A stretch of DNA of 64,000 bases, taken from Sphingomonas corticis (GTDB lineage Bacteria; Pseudomonadota; Alphaproteobacteria; Sphingomonadales; Sphingomonadaceae). Position 1 is the stretch's first letter, and each line of letters starts with the position of its first letter. Shown here piece after piece: positions 38,383 to 46,591 of the stretch. The position numbers and the translations under genes were made by a program. Location: the NCBI RefSeq assembly GCF_012035195.1, contig NZ_JAAVJH010000001.1, positions 310,001-374,000 on the forward strand, given 5' to 3'. The notes under the pieces were generated by a model that saw only the letters and a program-made list of their open reading frames with translations, was not told where the DNA came from and ran no database searches.

Positions 38383-39465
38383 TCAGTCGCGCGTGCGCCA
38401 CCATCGCCGCGCCAGCGGGGCCAGCCACGCCGGGACGCCGGGTCGCATCAGCACCCAGTCGCGGATCGCCGGTCCCTCCGCGGCGCCGATCACGCGCTTG
38501 TACCCGCTGTCGCCCGCGCCCCAGTCCACCCGCTCGACGCCGCGGTCGATCGCGGCGGTCAGGTTGCGATAGTAGAGCAGCTTGCCCGGCGAATGCTTGG
38601 CATAGGCGGGGTCGTAGCTGTTCGCGATCGCGTATTTCAGCGTGCCCGCATCGAGATCGAAGGAGAAGGCGGCGGGAACGCCGTCGACGTGCAGCAAGGC
38701 GGCGCTGAACATGCCGGCGATCACCGGGTCCTGCGCCGCCGCGCGGAAGAAGGCGCCATGGCCCCAGCGCGTGAACTTCGTGTCGCGGCCGTCGGTCCGC
38801 TCCGCCAGCCAGCTGCGCTTCTCCACCTCCGCCATCGCGTCGAAGGCGGCGGACCAGCCGGCGGGATCGGCGAAGGACCAGTCGAGCGTGCCGTGCGCGG
38901 CCAGGTGCTTCTCGTGGAAGCGGTTCTTGCGCAGCGTCGACCCGCGTGGCCACTGCCCCTCGCCACGCAGCGCGGCCATGTCGAGCAGGTAGCTGGTCGC
39001 CACCGTCCGGCTCGCCACGCCCCACCCGCGCAAGCGCGCCGCCGCGATCAGTGGGGCGATCACCGGATCGCCGTCGTAGACCGGGCCGATCCGCACCACC
39101 CGCGCCGTCCGCGCCAGCGTGTTCAGCGTCGCGTCCAGCACCGCCGGCGTGCAGAGCGCCGGGATGGCGGGTGCGCCGCGGAACGGCCAGTAGCAGCCCG
39201 GCACCGCCATCGCCTTCAGCCACCCCGGCCCGATCGCCACCAGCGGCAGCGCGAGCGCGGGAAAATCGTGCAGCGAGGCGACGATCGTGCGCGGCGCGCC
39301 GCCATAGGCCGCTACCGCGGCGGCATACCATCGCCGCCGCAGGAACCGGTGCGACGCCGGCGATCCGTCCGCCACCGCGTCGATCGTGGGCGGCAGCCCG
39401 TCGTGCAGCCGTGCCGTGGCGCGCGCGGCGGCATCGGTGTCGAGGCGCGTGGCGACCGTCATCAT
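38383..39465 (-). CDS. GNAT/FemAB-like acetyltransferase (BcsL/CelD type)
   Basis: 360 residues. The centre and C-terminus (GDTLRKN-like STLRKNRFHEKHL, AFFRAAAQ, AAFSFDLDAGTLKYAIANSYDPAYAKHSPGK cut into blocks) match the Acetyltransf_6 group found in exopolysaccharide clusters. It would acylate a sugar or peptide; the substrate is unknown. No membrane segments. The start is uncertain: two adjacent ATGs at 39465 and 39462, and an upstream one at 39495. First gene of the chemoreceptor operon. Confidence 0.78.
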   Translation of the reverse strand: MMTVATRLDTDAAARATARLHDGLPPTIDAVADGSPASHRFLRRRWYAAAVAAYGGAPRTIVASLHDFPALALPLVAIGPGWLKAMAVPGCYWPFRGAPAIPALCTPAVLDATLNTLARTARVVRIGPVYDGDPVIAPLIAAARLRGWGVASRTVATSYLLDMAALRGEGQWPRGSTLRKNRFHEKHLAAHGTLDWSFADPAGWSAAFDAMAEVEKRSWLAERTDGRDTKFTRWGHGAFFRAAAQDPVIAGMFSAALLHVDGVPAAFSFDLDAGTLKYAIANSYDPAYAKHSPGKLLYYRNLTAAIDRGVERVDWGAGDSGYKRVIGAAEGPAIRDWVLMRPGVPAWLAPLARRWWRTRD

Positions 39466-39542
39466 GCCGCGCGCTAGCATCGCGGCGGTTACCAAGCCGT
39501 TCGCCCTTGCGACGCGCGCGCGCGCTACGCAAAGAAGGCGTC

Positions 39543-39992
39543 ATGGCCTATTCCCCCGCGGTCTCCACGATCGCCGACGCGATCCAGGCGTCGCTCAGCC
39601 CCGTGTTCATGCTCGCCGGCATCGGCGCGCTGCTCAACGTCCTCGCGGGGCGGCTGTCGCGCGTGATCGACCGCGCCCGCGCGCTGGAACGGGTGCACCT
39701 GGAGTCCAACGGCGCGGAGCGCGAGCGTGCGGTGCGGGAGCTGCGCCTGCTGGCACGCCGCATGACGATCACCAACGCCGCGCTGCTGATGGCGGTATCC
39801 AGCGCGGTGATGACGTGCATCGTCGTCGCCATGCTGTTCATCGCCGTGCTGCTGAAGTTCCACATCGGCCAGTACGTGGCCGCCGGCTTCATCCTGGCGA
39901 TGGCGCTGCTGATCGCCAGCCTGGGCGCCTTCATGCTGGAGGTGCGCGTGTCCACCCACGCCATCCGCATCCGCGACGAACTGCTCCGCTGA
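39543..39992 (+). CDS. DUF2721 membrane protein
   Basis: 149 residues, three hydrophobic segments. SLSPVFMLAGIGALLNVLAGRLSRVIDRAR is the characteristic DUF2721 start, seen here from about residue 17. Function unknown. Divergent from the acetyltransferase operon. Confidence 0.88.
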   Translation: MAYSPAVSTIADAIQASLSPVFMLAGIGALLNVLAGRLSRVIDRARALERVHLESNGAERERAVRELRLLARRMTITNAALLMAVSSAVMTCIVVAMLFIAVLLKFHIGQYVAAGFILAMALLIASLGAFMLEVRVSTHAIRIRDELLR

Positions 39993-40050
39993 CGCATCCC
40001 GGCGGCGGCTTGCGCGTTCGGACGCTTCACCTGGATCAGGAGGGAAGCGG

Positions 40051-41223
40051 TTGGCGCTGGTGCTGAAGGTGGTCGCGGGCGTGATCCTGCTGCTGGTGGT
40101 GGCGATCGGCCTCACCGTCACGATCGTGCCGCGCTTCCTCGACCGCATCTACTACGAAGGGCCGGCCAGCGACCATTTCGACGGCGCGCGCTTCTTCAAT
40201 CCGGACGGCGACGCGGACACCGTGCGGCCGCCAGGCGGCGGCGGGCGCGGCGGCTTCTTCTATCGCCAGCTGACCGGCAGCGACGGGCGCCCGGCCTGGC
40301 CCGCGCGCGTGGCGGTGGCGCGGTCGCGTCCCGCCACGCGGGTGGATGGCGAGCGGATGGTGGCGACGTGGATCGGCCACGCGACCGTGCTGGTGCAGAC
40401 GCAGGGACTGAACATCCTGACCGATCCCGTCTGGTCCGACCGCGCCGGCCCGCTGGGGCTCGGCCCCCGGCGCGTCGCCGCGCCCGCCGTCGCCTTCGAC
40501 GACCTCCCGCCGATCGACCTCGTTCTGGTCAGCCACAACCACTACGACCATCTCGACAAGGCGACGCTGCGGCGGCTGTGGCGGCGCGACCGGCCGACCA
40601 TCGTCACCAGCCTGGGCAACGACAGCGTCATCGCGCAGACCGGCGCGCGCGCCACCGCGCTCGACTGGGCTCGGTCGGTGGAGGTCCGCCCCGGCGTCAC
40701 CGTGGCGGTGACGCGCAACCATCATTGGGGCAGCCGCTGGTTCAGCGACCGGAACCGTGCCCTGTGGTCCAGCTTCGTCGTGACGCTGCCGTCCGGCGGC
40801 AACCTGTTCTTCGCCGGCGACACCGGCTTCGGCGACGGGCGCTGGCCGGCGGAGGCGGCGGCGCTGGGGCCGATCCGGCTCGCGCTCATCCCGATCGGCG
40901 CCTTCCGCTTCGTGCCCGGGCAGATGTCGTCGGGCAGCCACATCGGCCCGGCGGAGGCGGCGCTGGTGCACCAGCGGCTCGGCGCCGCGCGCGCGCTGCC
41001 GATCCACTGGGGCACGTTCCGCCTCAGCTACGAAGGGTATGACACGCCGCCGCGGATGCTGGCCGCGGCGATGCGCTGCACCGGCGGCACCGGCTTCGCC
41101 CCGGCGCCGCTGGGAGAACCACAGGAGATCGCGCCCTATGCCGCGGTGCCGACCTCACCGCAGATGGAGCGCGCCGCCATTCTCTCCTGCATGGACACGC
41201 CGGCGGTGAGAGCGCTGCGATGA
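40051..41223 (+). CDS. MBL-fold hydrolase, NAPE-PLD/UlaG-like
   Basis: 390 residues from a TTG start preceded by AGGAGGGA at 40038-40045, a strong site that decides the start. An N-terminal membrane anchor (about 3-24) is followed by a metallo-beta-lactamase domain with WIGHATVLVQT, metal-binding SHNHYDHLDK, RNHHWGSRW and FAGDTGFGDG. The family includes phospholipase-D-like (NAPE-PLD) and RomA/outer-membrane related enzymes. The exact substrate is unknown. Confidence 0.85.
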   Translation: MALVLKVVAGVILLLVVAIGLTVTIVPRFLDRIYYEGPASDHFDGARFFNPDGDADTVRPPGGGGRGGFFYRQLTGSDGRPAWPARVAVARSRPATRVDGERMVATWIGHATVLVQTQGLNILTDPVWSDRAGPLGLGPRRVAAPAVAFDDLPPIDLVLVSHNHYDHLDKATLRRLWRRDRPTIVTSLGNDSVIAQTGARATALDWARSVEVRPGVTVAVTRNHHWGSRWFSDRNRALWSSFVVTLPSGGNLFFAGDTGFGDGRWPAEAAALGPIRLALIPIGAFRFVPGQMSSGSHIGPAEAALVHQRLGAARALPIHWGTFRLSYEGYDTPPRMLAAAMRCTGGTGFAPAPLGEPQEIAPYAAVPTSPQMERAAILSCMDTPAVRALR

Positions 41224-41296
41224 CGCAGGGCATGCCTCCGCGACGGCAAGGACCCGGTCCGGGCCCCCACCTTCCCGCAAGCACGATCTGTCCCGA

Positions 41297-42409
41297 TCAC
41301 CGCGAGGGATCGATCAGATACTTCTCCCCCGTCGCCTTGCGCTCGTACGCGCGCAGCACCTCGGGATCGAGCGCCTCGGCCAGGCCGATCGTCCGCGTAT
41401 AGCGGCTGGCGAAGGTGGTGGTCAGCTCGTCGACGACGCGCTGGCGCATCCGCCCCACCACCTCGCCGCCCGCCTTCTGCATGAACGGCGTCAGCAGCCA
41501 GCCGCCGACGCTCCACTGGAAGCCGAAGGCCAGGCGGTTCAGCGTCGTCGGCGCCAGGTCCAGCGCGCCGTAGATGTACAGCTGCTTGAAGCTGTTCGAT
41601 CCGTAGCGGCTGTATTCCTTCATGTTGCGGTTCGCCGCCTGCTCCATCGCCTGCACGATGTCGCTGCCCAGGCTGCCACCGCCGATCGCGTCGAACGCGA
41701 TCGTCGCCTCGGTCGCGGCGATCGCATCGGTCAGGCGCTGGCGGAAGTCCGCGTCCTTGCTGTTCAGCACATGGGTGGCGCCGATGTCGCGCAGGATCGC
41801 GGCCTGCTCCTCGCTGCGCACCACGTTCACCAGCGGGACGCCGTCCGCCAGGCAGATCTTCTGCAGCATCTGCCCCAGGTTGGACGCGGCGGCGGTGTGG
41901 ACGATCGCCTTGTGCCCCTCCATCCGCATCGTCTCCACGAAGCCCAGTGCGGTCAGCGGGTTCACGAACATCGACGCGCCGTCGGCGGCGCTCGCGCCCT
42001 CGGGCAGCGGCACCACGTCGCGCGTCTTCAGCTTGCGGAACTGGGTGTACATGCCCCCGCCCAGCATCCCCACGCGCTTGCCCTCCAGCGCCCTGGCGTT
42101 CTCGCCCGCGGCGACGACGGTCCCCGCGCCCTCGTTGCCCACCGGCAGCGACTGGCCCAGCCGCGCGCGCACGCCGCCGCGCCGCGACTCGGGAATGTCG
42201 AAGGAGAGGCCGCCATCCGCCTGCGCCATCGACGCGACGTCCGCCGGACCGAGCAGCAGCCCCAGGTCCGACGGGTTGATCGGCGCCGCCTCCACGCGCA
42301 CGATCACCTCGTCGGCGCCCGGCGCGTCCAGCGTCACCTCCTCCAGCGCCAGCCTCAGCCGACCGTCCTCGGTCGCGGTGGAGCGCAGCTCCTTGCCGGT
42401 ATAGGCCAT
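41297..42409 (-). CDS. Zinc-independent MDR-family dehydrogenase / quinone reductase-like
   Basis: 370 residues; GAGGAGAGGG precedes the ATG. The MDR fold is clear: EAAPINPSDLG, GNEGAGTVVAAGENA and AFDAIGGGSLGSDI. The position that is His in the zinc motif GHE is Asn (GNE), so the catalytic zinc is probably absent, as in quinone reductases. NAD(P)H-dependent; substrate unknown. Transcribed alone, divergent from the beta-helix lipoprotein gene. Confidence 0.85.
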   Translation of the reverse strand: MAYTGKELRSTATEDGRLRLALEEVTLDAPGADEVIVRVEAAPINPSDLGLLLGPADVASMAQADGGLSFDIPESRRGGVRARLGQSLPVGNEGAGTVVAAGENARALEGKRVGMLGGGMYTQFRKLKTRDVVPLPEGASAADGASMFVNPLTALGFVETMRMEGHKAIVHTAAASNLGQMLQKICLADGVPLVNVVRSEEQAAILRDIGATHVLNSKDADFRQRLTDAIAATEATIAFDAIGGGSLGSDIVQAMEQAANRNMKEYSRYGSNSFKQLYIYGALDLAPTTLNRLAFGFQWSVGGWLLTPFMQKAGGEVVGRMRQRVVDELTTTFASRYTRTIGLAEALDPEVLRAYERKATGEKYLIDPSR

Positions 42410-42500
42410 ACCCTCTCCTCTATCTCGATCAATGTCCCGGCCTGCGCTATAGCCATGCGGCGGACGGCGCAACGCCGCCGCACGACGGGGAGGATGCTGA

Positions 42501-43733
42501 ATGCGCAGGATCGTGCTGGCGATGGCGATGGCGGGGGCGATGTCGATCGCACTTTCGGCGTGCGGCGCGAAGGTGGACGAGAACGGGTTCACCATAGACC
42601 CGGATTTCGAAAAGCGCCTGCAACAGCAATTGCTCGATGCCAAGCCCGGCGACACGGTGGCGATCCCCGCGGGGAAATACCGCCTGTCGCGCAGCCTGAG
42701 CCTCACCGGCAACGGCGTGACGGTGAAGGGCGCGGGCATGGAGAAGACGGTGCTTTCCTTCGCCGGCGCGACCTCGGGCGCGGAAGGGCTGCTCGTCACC
42801 GGCGACGACTTCACGCTGCAGGACCTCGCACTGGAGGACACCAAGGGCGACGCGCTGAAGGTGAACGGCGTGAAGAACACCGTCATCCGCCGCGTTCGCG
42901 CCGAATGGACCGGCGGGCCCAAGACCTCGAACGGCGCCTACGGCCTCTATCCCGTGCAGGTGACGAACGTGCTGATCGAGGACACGGTGGTGAAGGGCGC
43001 GTCGGACGCGGGCATCTACGTCGGCCAGTCGAGGAACATCGTCGTGCGCAACAACCGCGCCGAGGGGAACGTCGCCGGCATCGAGATCGAGAACAGCTCC
43101 GACGCCGACGTCTACGGCAACGCGACGACGGGCAACACCGGCGGCATCCTCGTCTTCAACATGCCCAATCTGCCGGTTCCCGGCGCGCGCACCCGCGTGT
43201 TCCGCAATAAGGTGAAGGCGAACAACCACGCCAATTTCGGCGCCGCGGGCAGCGCGGTCAGCTCGGTCCCGCCGGGCGCGGGGGTGATCGTCAACTCGAA
43301 CGACGCGGTCGAGATCTTCGACAACGACATCGCCGACAATCAGACCGCCAACGTCATCGTCTCCTCTTATTATTCCACGGGCTTCGACACGGCGAAGGGT
43401 GTCGCCGCCGCCTACGATCCCTATCCGCAGGACGTGTTCGTCACCGGCAACCGCTTCACCGGCGGCGGCAACGCCCCGCCGGCGCGCTATCGCCCGCTCA
43501 CCGCGCTGAACGACGGACGGCTGCCGGACGTGATCTGGGACGGCTTCACCGATCCCAAGCGCGCCGACCCCGGCATCTGCGTGCGGAACGGCGCGGCGAA
43601 GCTGCTGAACGTCGACGGTCCGGGCAAGTACGCGAAGGCGCGGATCGACACCGCGCGGGATTGCGCGCCCACGCAGCGGCTGAAGCCCGTGGTGCTCCCT
43701 GCCGCGATGACGAAGGACGGCGCGAAGGCGTGA
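42501..43733 (+). CDS. Parallel beta-helix lipoprotein
   Basis: 410 residues. Signal peptide ends in lipobox ALSAC (Cys21). The body is a right-handed beta-helix with pectate-lyase/NosD-type repeats ([53 protein letters not shown]). Two Cys near the C-terminus (GICV, RDCAP) may pair. Such proteins often bind or cleave polysaccharides, but no catalytic site can be assigned. It directly precedes the diheme cytochrome gene, a pairing I have seen described for SO2930-type cytochromes. Confidence 0.85.
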   Translation: MRRIVLAMAMAGAMSIALSACGAKVDENGFTIDPDFEKRLQQQLLDAKPGDTVAIPAGKYRLSRSLSLTGNGVTVKGAGMEKTVLSFAGATSGAEGLLVTGDDFTLQDLALEDTKGDALKVNGVKNTVIRRVRAEWTGGPKTSNGAYGLYPVQVTNVLIEDTVVKGASDAGIYVGQSRNIVVRNNRAEGNVAGIEIENSSDADVYGNATTGNTGGILVFNMPNLPVPGARTRVFRNKVKANNHANFGAAGSAVSSVPPGAGVIVNSNDAVEIFDNDIADNQTANVIVSSYYSTGFDTAKGVAAAYDPYPQDVFVTGNRFTGGGNAPPARYRPLTALNDGRLPDVIWDGFTDPKRADPGICVRNGAAKLLNVDGPGKYAKARIDTARDCAPTQRLKPVVLPAAMTKDGAKA

Positions 43734-43750
43734 CCGCGATCGCGCTCGCC

Positions 43751-43828
43751 GTGCTCCTGCGCACGCAGGAGCCCAGGGCCGCAAGCGCCGGCGCTCGTAA
43801 TCCTGGGCTCCTGCGTGCGCAGGAGCAC
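43751..43828. repeat. Perfect 27-bp inverted-repeat element
   Basis: Arms 43751-43777 and 43802-43828 are exact reverse complements over 27 bp with a 24-nt loop; each arm is itself nearly palindromic (CTCCTGCGCACGCAGGAG). It is of the CTCCTGC...GCAGGAGCCCAGG type dispersed in sphingomonad genomes. It sits between the beta-helix gene and the cytochrome signal peptide. Confidence 0.92.
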
Positions 43829-43840
43829 GGGCGCGCGACG

Positions 43841-44920
43841 GTGTTCGCCCTTCTCCTCCTCGCGCTCCTCCTCGCCGCCTGCGCCCGCGCGCCGGCGGCG
43901 GTGACGTTCCACGACTCAGGCTATCCAGAGCATCTCTCCGACTGGGGCCTCTACGCGCGAGAGGGCGAGAGGCTGGTCGGGCGGCAGGGCGTCGTCGCCT
44001 TTGCGCCGGTCACGCCGCTGTTCAGCGACTATGCGCTGAAATGGCGGACGATGTGGACGCCCGCGGGCATGCCGGCGCGCTGGACGCCGACCGACGCCTT
44101 CGACTTTCCCGTCGGCACGATCGTGGCGAAGACCTTCTACTATCCGCGCAGCGGCGACGCGGTGGCGATCGGCAAGGCGCCACCGTTGTCCGCCACGCTA
44201 GACACCCGCGGCATGCGGCTGATCGAGACGCGCCTGCTGGTCCGCCGCGCGGAGGGGTGGGTGGCGATCCCCTATGTCTGGAACGAGGACGGCAGCGACG
44301 CGACGCTGGCGCGCACCGGGGCGGAGGTGCCGCTGACGCTGGCGCCCGCAGGCATGCGCTTCACCTACACCGTCCCCAACCAGAACCAATGCGCCGGCTG
44401 CCACGCGCAGGACAACCGCACCCGCGCACTCTCGCCGATCGGGCTGAAGGCGCGTCACCTCGACCATAACGGGCAGATCGCGATGCTGGAGCGGGCGGGC
44501 TATCTGGCCGGCGTCCCCGCCTCGCGCCCCGCCGCGAACGTCGACTGGTCCGACGAGCGGAAGCCGCTCGCCGCGCGGGCCCGCGCCTATCTCGACATCA
44601 ACTGCAGCCACTGCCATGCGGAGCGCGGCCCTGCGCGTACGTCCGGCCTGTGGCTCGACGCCGCGACCGAGGATCCGCGCGTGCTCGGCCTGTGCAAGCC
44701 CCCGGTCGCCGCCGGGCGCGGCACCGGCGACCGGCCGTTCGACGTCGTCCCCGGTCACCCCGACCGCTCGATCCTCGCCTATCGACTGGAGAGCACCGAT
44801 CCCGGCGCGATGATGCCTGAACTGGGCCGCGCGCTGGCGCACAGGGAGGGCGTGGCACTCGTCGCGCGCTACATCGCCGACCTGAAGGGCGCGTGCGAGC
44901 CCCTGGTGCCGCGCACTTGA
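43841..44920 (+). CDS. Diheme c-type cytochrome lipoprotein (SO2930-like)
   Basis: 359 residues from the GTG at 43841, chosen because it gives a clean lipoprotein signal (MFALLLLALLLAAC, Cys14). An upstream GTG at 43730, overlapping the beta-helix stop, is in frame but would put the inverted-repeat element into the N-terminus. Two haem motifs are present: CAGCH (nt about 44392) and CSHCH (nt about 44605). Blocks LKWRTMWTP and DFPVGTIVAKTFYYP fit the SO2930-type diheme family. It should be a periplasmic, membrane-anchored electron carrier or redox enzyme. Operon with the beta-helix lipoprotein. Confidence 0.85.
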   Translation: MFALLLLALLLAACARAPAAVTFHDSGYPEHLSDWGLYAREGERLVGRQGVVAFAPVTPLFSDYALKWRTMWTPAGMPARWTPTDAFDFPVGTIVAKTFYYPRSGDAVAIGKAPPLSATLDTRGMRLIETRLLVRRAEGWVAIPYVWNEDGSDATLARTGAEVPLTLAPAGMRFTYTVPNQNQCAGCHAQDNRTRALSPIGLKARHLDHNGQIAMLERAGYLAGVPASRPAANVDWSDERKPLAARARAYLDINCSHCHAERGPARTSGLWLDAATEDPRVLGLCKPPVAAGRGTGDRPFDVVPGHPDRSILAYRLESTDPGAMMPELGRALAHREGVALVARYIADLKGACEPLVPRT

Positions 44921-44951
44921 GCCTGCGCGCCGCCTGCCGCAAAGCCGCGCG

Positions 44952-46097
44952 ATGACCGATACCCCGCCCCGCCCCCTCGCCGGCCTGCGCGTCCTCGAAC
45001 TCGCGCGCATCCTCGCCGGTCCCTGGGCGGGGCAGCTGCTGGCCGATCTCGGCGCCGACGTCATCAAGGTGGAGCGGCCCGGCACCGGCGACGACACGCG
45101 CACCTGGGGCCCGCCCTTCGTCACCGGCGCGGACGCAGAGAACCTGTCCGCAGCCTATTACCACGCCTGCAACCGCGGCAAGCGCAGCCTGGCGCTCGAC
45201 ATCGCCACGCCGGAAGGTCAGGCGCGGGTGAAGGCGCTGGCCGCCGGCGCCGACGTGGTGATCGAGAACTACAAGGTCGGCGGCCTCGCCAAATACGGGC
45301 TCGATGCCGCCAGCTTGCGCGCCGCGAACCCGCGGCTGATCGTCTGCTCCGTTACGGGCTTCGGCCAGACCGGGCCCTATGCGCATCGCGCCGGCTACGA
45401 TTTCATCATCCAGGGGCTGGGCGGCATCATGTCGCTGACCGGCGAACCGGACGGCGCGCCGCAGAAGAGCGGGGTCGCGATCGCGGACCTGTTCACCGGC
45501 GTCTACTCCGCCGTCGCGATCCTCGCCGCCCTGCACGAGCGCGCTTCGACCGGCGCGGGCCGCCACATCGACATGGCGCTGCTCGACACGCAGGTCGGCG
45601 TGCTCGGCAATCAGGCGCTGAACTGGATGGTCGGGGGCACCGTGCCCGGCCGCATGGGCAACGGCCACGTCAATCTCGCGCCCTATCAAAGCTTCCCCAC
45701 CGCGGACGGCGACCTGATCGTGGCCGTCGGCAACGATGGCCAGTTCGCAAAGCTGTGCACGGTGCTGGGCGTCCCTCTGGCAACCGATCCGCGTTTCGCG
45801 ACCAACCCCATGCGCGTGACGAACCGCGCGGCGTTGATCCCGCTCGTCGTTGCGGAAACGGTGAAGTGGGACAGCGCCACACTGCTCGTCGCGCTGGAAG
45901 CGGCGGGCGTTCCCGTCGGCGCGGTCAATCGCGTCGATCAGGTGTTCGCCGACCCTCAGGTGGTCCACCGCGGAATGCAGCTGATGATCGACGGCCTGCC
46001 GGGCCTCGCCGCGCCGATCACCATCGATGGCGCGCGCATGGTCGCCGACGGCGCAAGCCCGCGGCTGGGAGAGCATCCCGACGCGGACTGGCGCTGA
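44952..46097 (+). CDS. CaiB/BaiF family (class III) CoA transferase
   Basis: 381 residues. GLRVLELARILAGPWAGQLLADLGADVIKVERP is the family start (shown here as blocks), HIDMALLD carries the catalytic Asp, and NGHVNLAPYQSFPTADG is typical. It moves CoA between carboxylic acids; the substrate pair cannot be told. Thirty-one bp after the cytochrome gene, possibly by chance. Confidence 0.9.
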   Translation: MTDTPPRPLAGLRVLELARILAGPWAGQLLADLGADVIKVERPGTGDDTRTWGPPFVTGADAENLSAAYYHACNRGKRSLALDIATPEGQARVKALAAGADVVIENYKVGGLAKYGLDAASLRAANPRLIVCSVTGFGQTGPYAHRAGYDFIIQGLGGIMSLTGEPDGAPQKSGVAIADLFTGVYSAVAILAALHERASTGAGRHIDMALLDTQVGVLGNQALNWMVGGTVPGRMGNGHVNLAPYQSFPTADGDLIVAVGNDGQFAKLCTVLGVPLATDPRFATNPMRVTNRAALIPLVVAETVKWDSATLLVALEAAGVPVGAVNRVDQVFADPQVVHRGMQLMIDGLPGLAAPITIDGARMVADGASPRLGEHPDADWR

Positions 46098-46104
46098 TGC
46101 GACG

Positions 46105-46320
46105 TCAGATCGTCGGCGGCACCCGCCCGGCGCGGCTCGCGCGGTGGCGATCGTAGGCCTTCTTCGCGACATAGCCGCCGCCGAGCAGCATGCCGAGCGG
46201 CCCCATGCGCGTCGCGGCGCGGGCGGCCAGCGCGCCGAGCGCGGCGCCCTTCAGCCCGCCGCTGCCATCGCGCCGGTCCATTTCGCGCCCGACCAGCGCG
46301 CCGATGATGCTCCGAATCAT
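46105..46320 (-). CDS. Small Gly/Ala-rich protein A
   Basis: 71 residues with Gly/Ala stretches (LKGAALGALAARAATRMGPLGMLLGGGYVAKKAYDRHR in blocks) that could form a short membrane helix, and a basic C-terminus. The start overlaps the stop of the next gene by 4 bp (ATGA), so the two 71-residue proteins are coupled. No family recognised. Confidence 0.6.
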   Translation of the reverse strand: MIRSIIGALVGREMDRRDGSGGLKGAALGALAARAATRMGPLGMLLGGGYVAKKAYDRHRASRAGRVPPTI

Positions 46321-46532
46321 GCCTTGATCCTTTCCGATACCGCGTTGCTCACCGCTTCCAGCCCCTTCAGCACGCCCCAGCCGATCGCCCAGGTCGCGAC
46401 GACCGGCAACGCCACCTTCAGGACATTGGCGGTGATCGCGCCCTTGATGGCGCCGTCGAACGAGCCGTCGTCGTCGCCGGACATGGCATCGATCGCGCCG
46501 CCGATCAGCGCGCCGAGGGTGGTTGCGCCCAT
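46317..46532 (-). CDS. Small Gly/Ala-rich protein B
   Basis: 71 residues, Gly-zipper-like N-terminus (TLGALIGGAIDAMSGDDDG) and a hydrophobic stretch ANVLKVALPVVATWAIGW, so probably membrane-associated. Preceded by AAAGGGA 7 nt upstream. Coupled to protein A. It lies 59 bp downstream of fumC. Confidence 0.6.
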   Translation of the reverse strand: MGATTLGALIGGAIDAMSGDDDGSFDGAIKGAITANVLKVALPVVATWAIGWGVLKGLEAVSNAVSERIKA

Positions 46533-46591
46533 GGATGAAAGTCCCTTTCGTTACGCTGCAACAATGCTGCGCGGACGCCGCGGTTCCACCC

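Noticed and set aside
43730..43840. Use of GTG 43730 as the cytochrome start
   Set aside because: It would add residues encoded by a dispersed repeat before the signal peptide; GTG 43841 gives a standard lipoprotein signal. Kept as an alternative in the finding.
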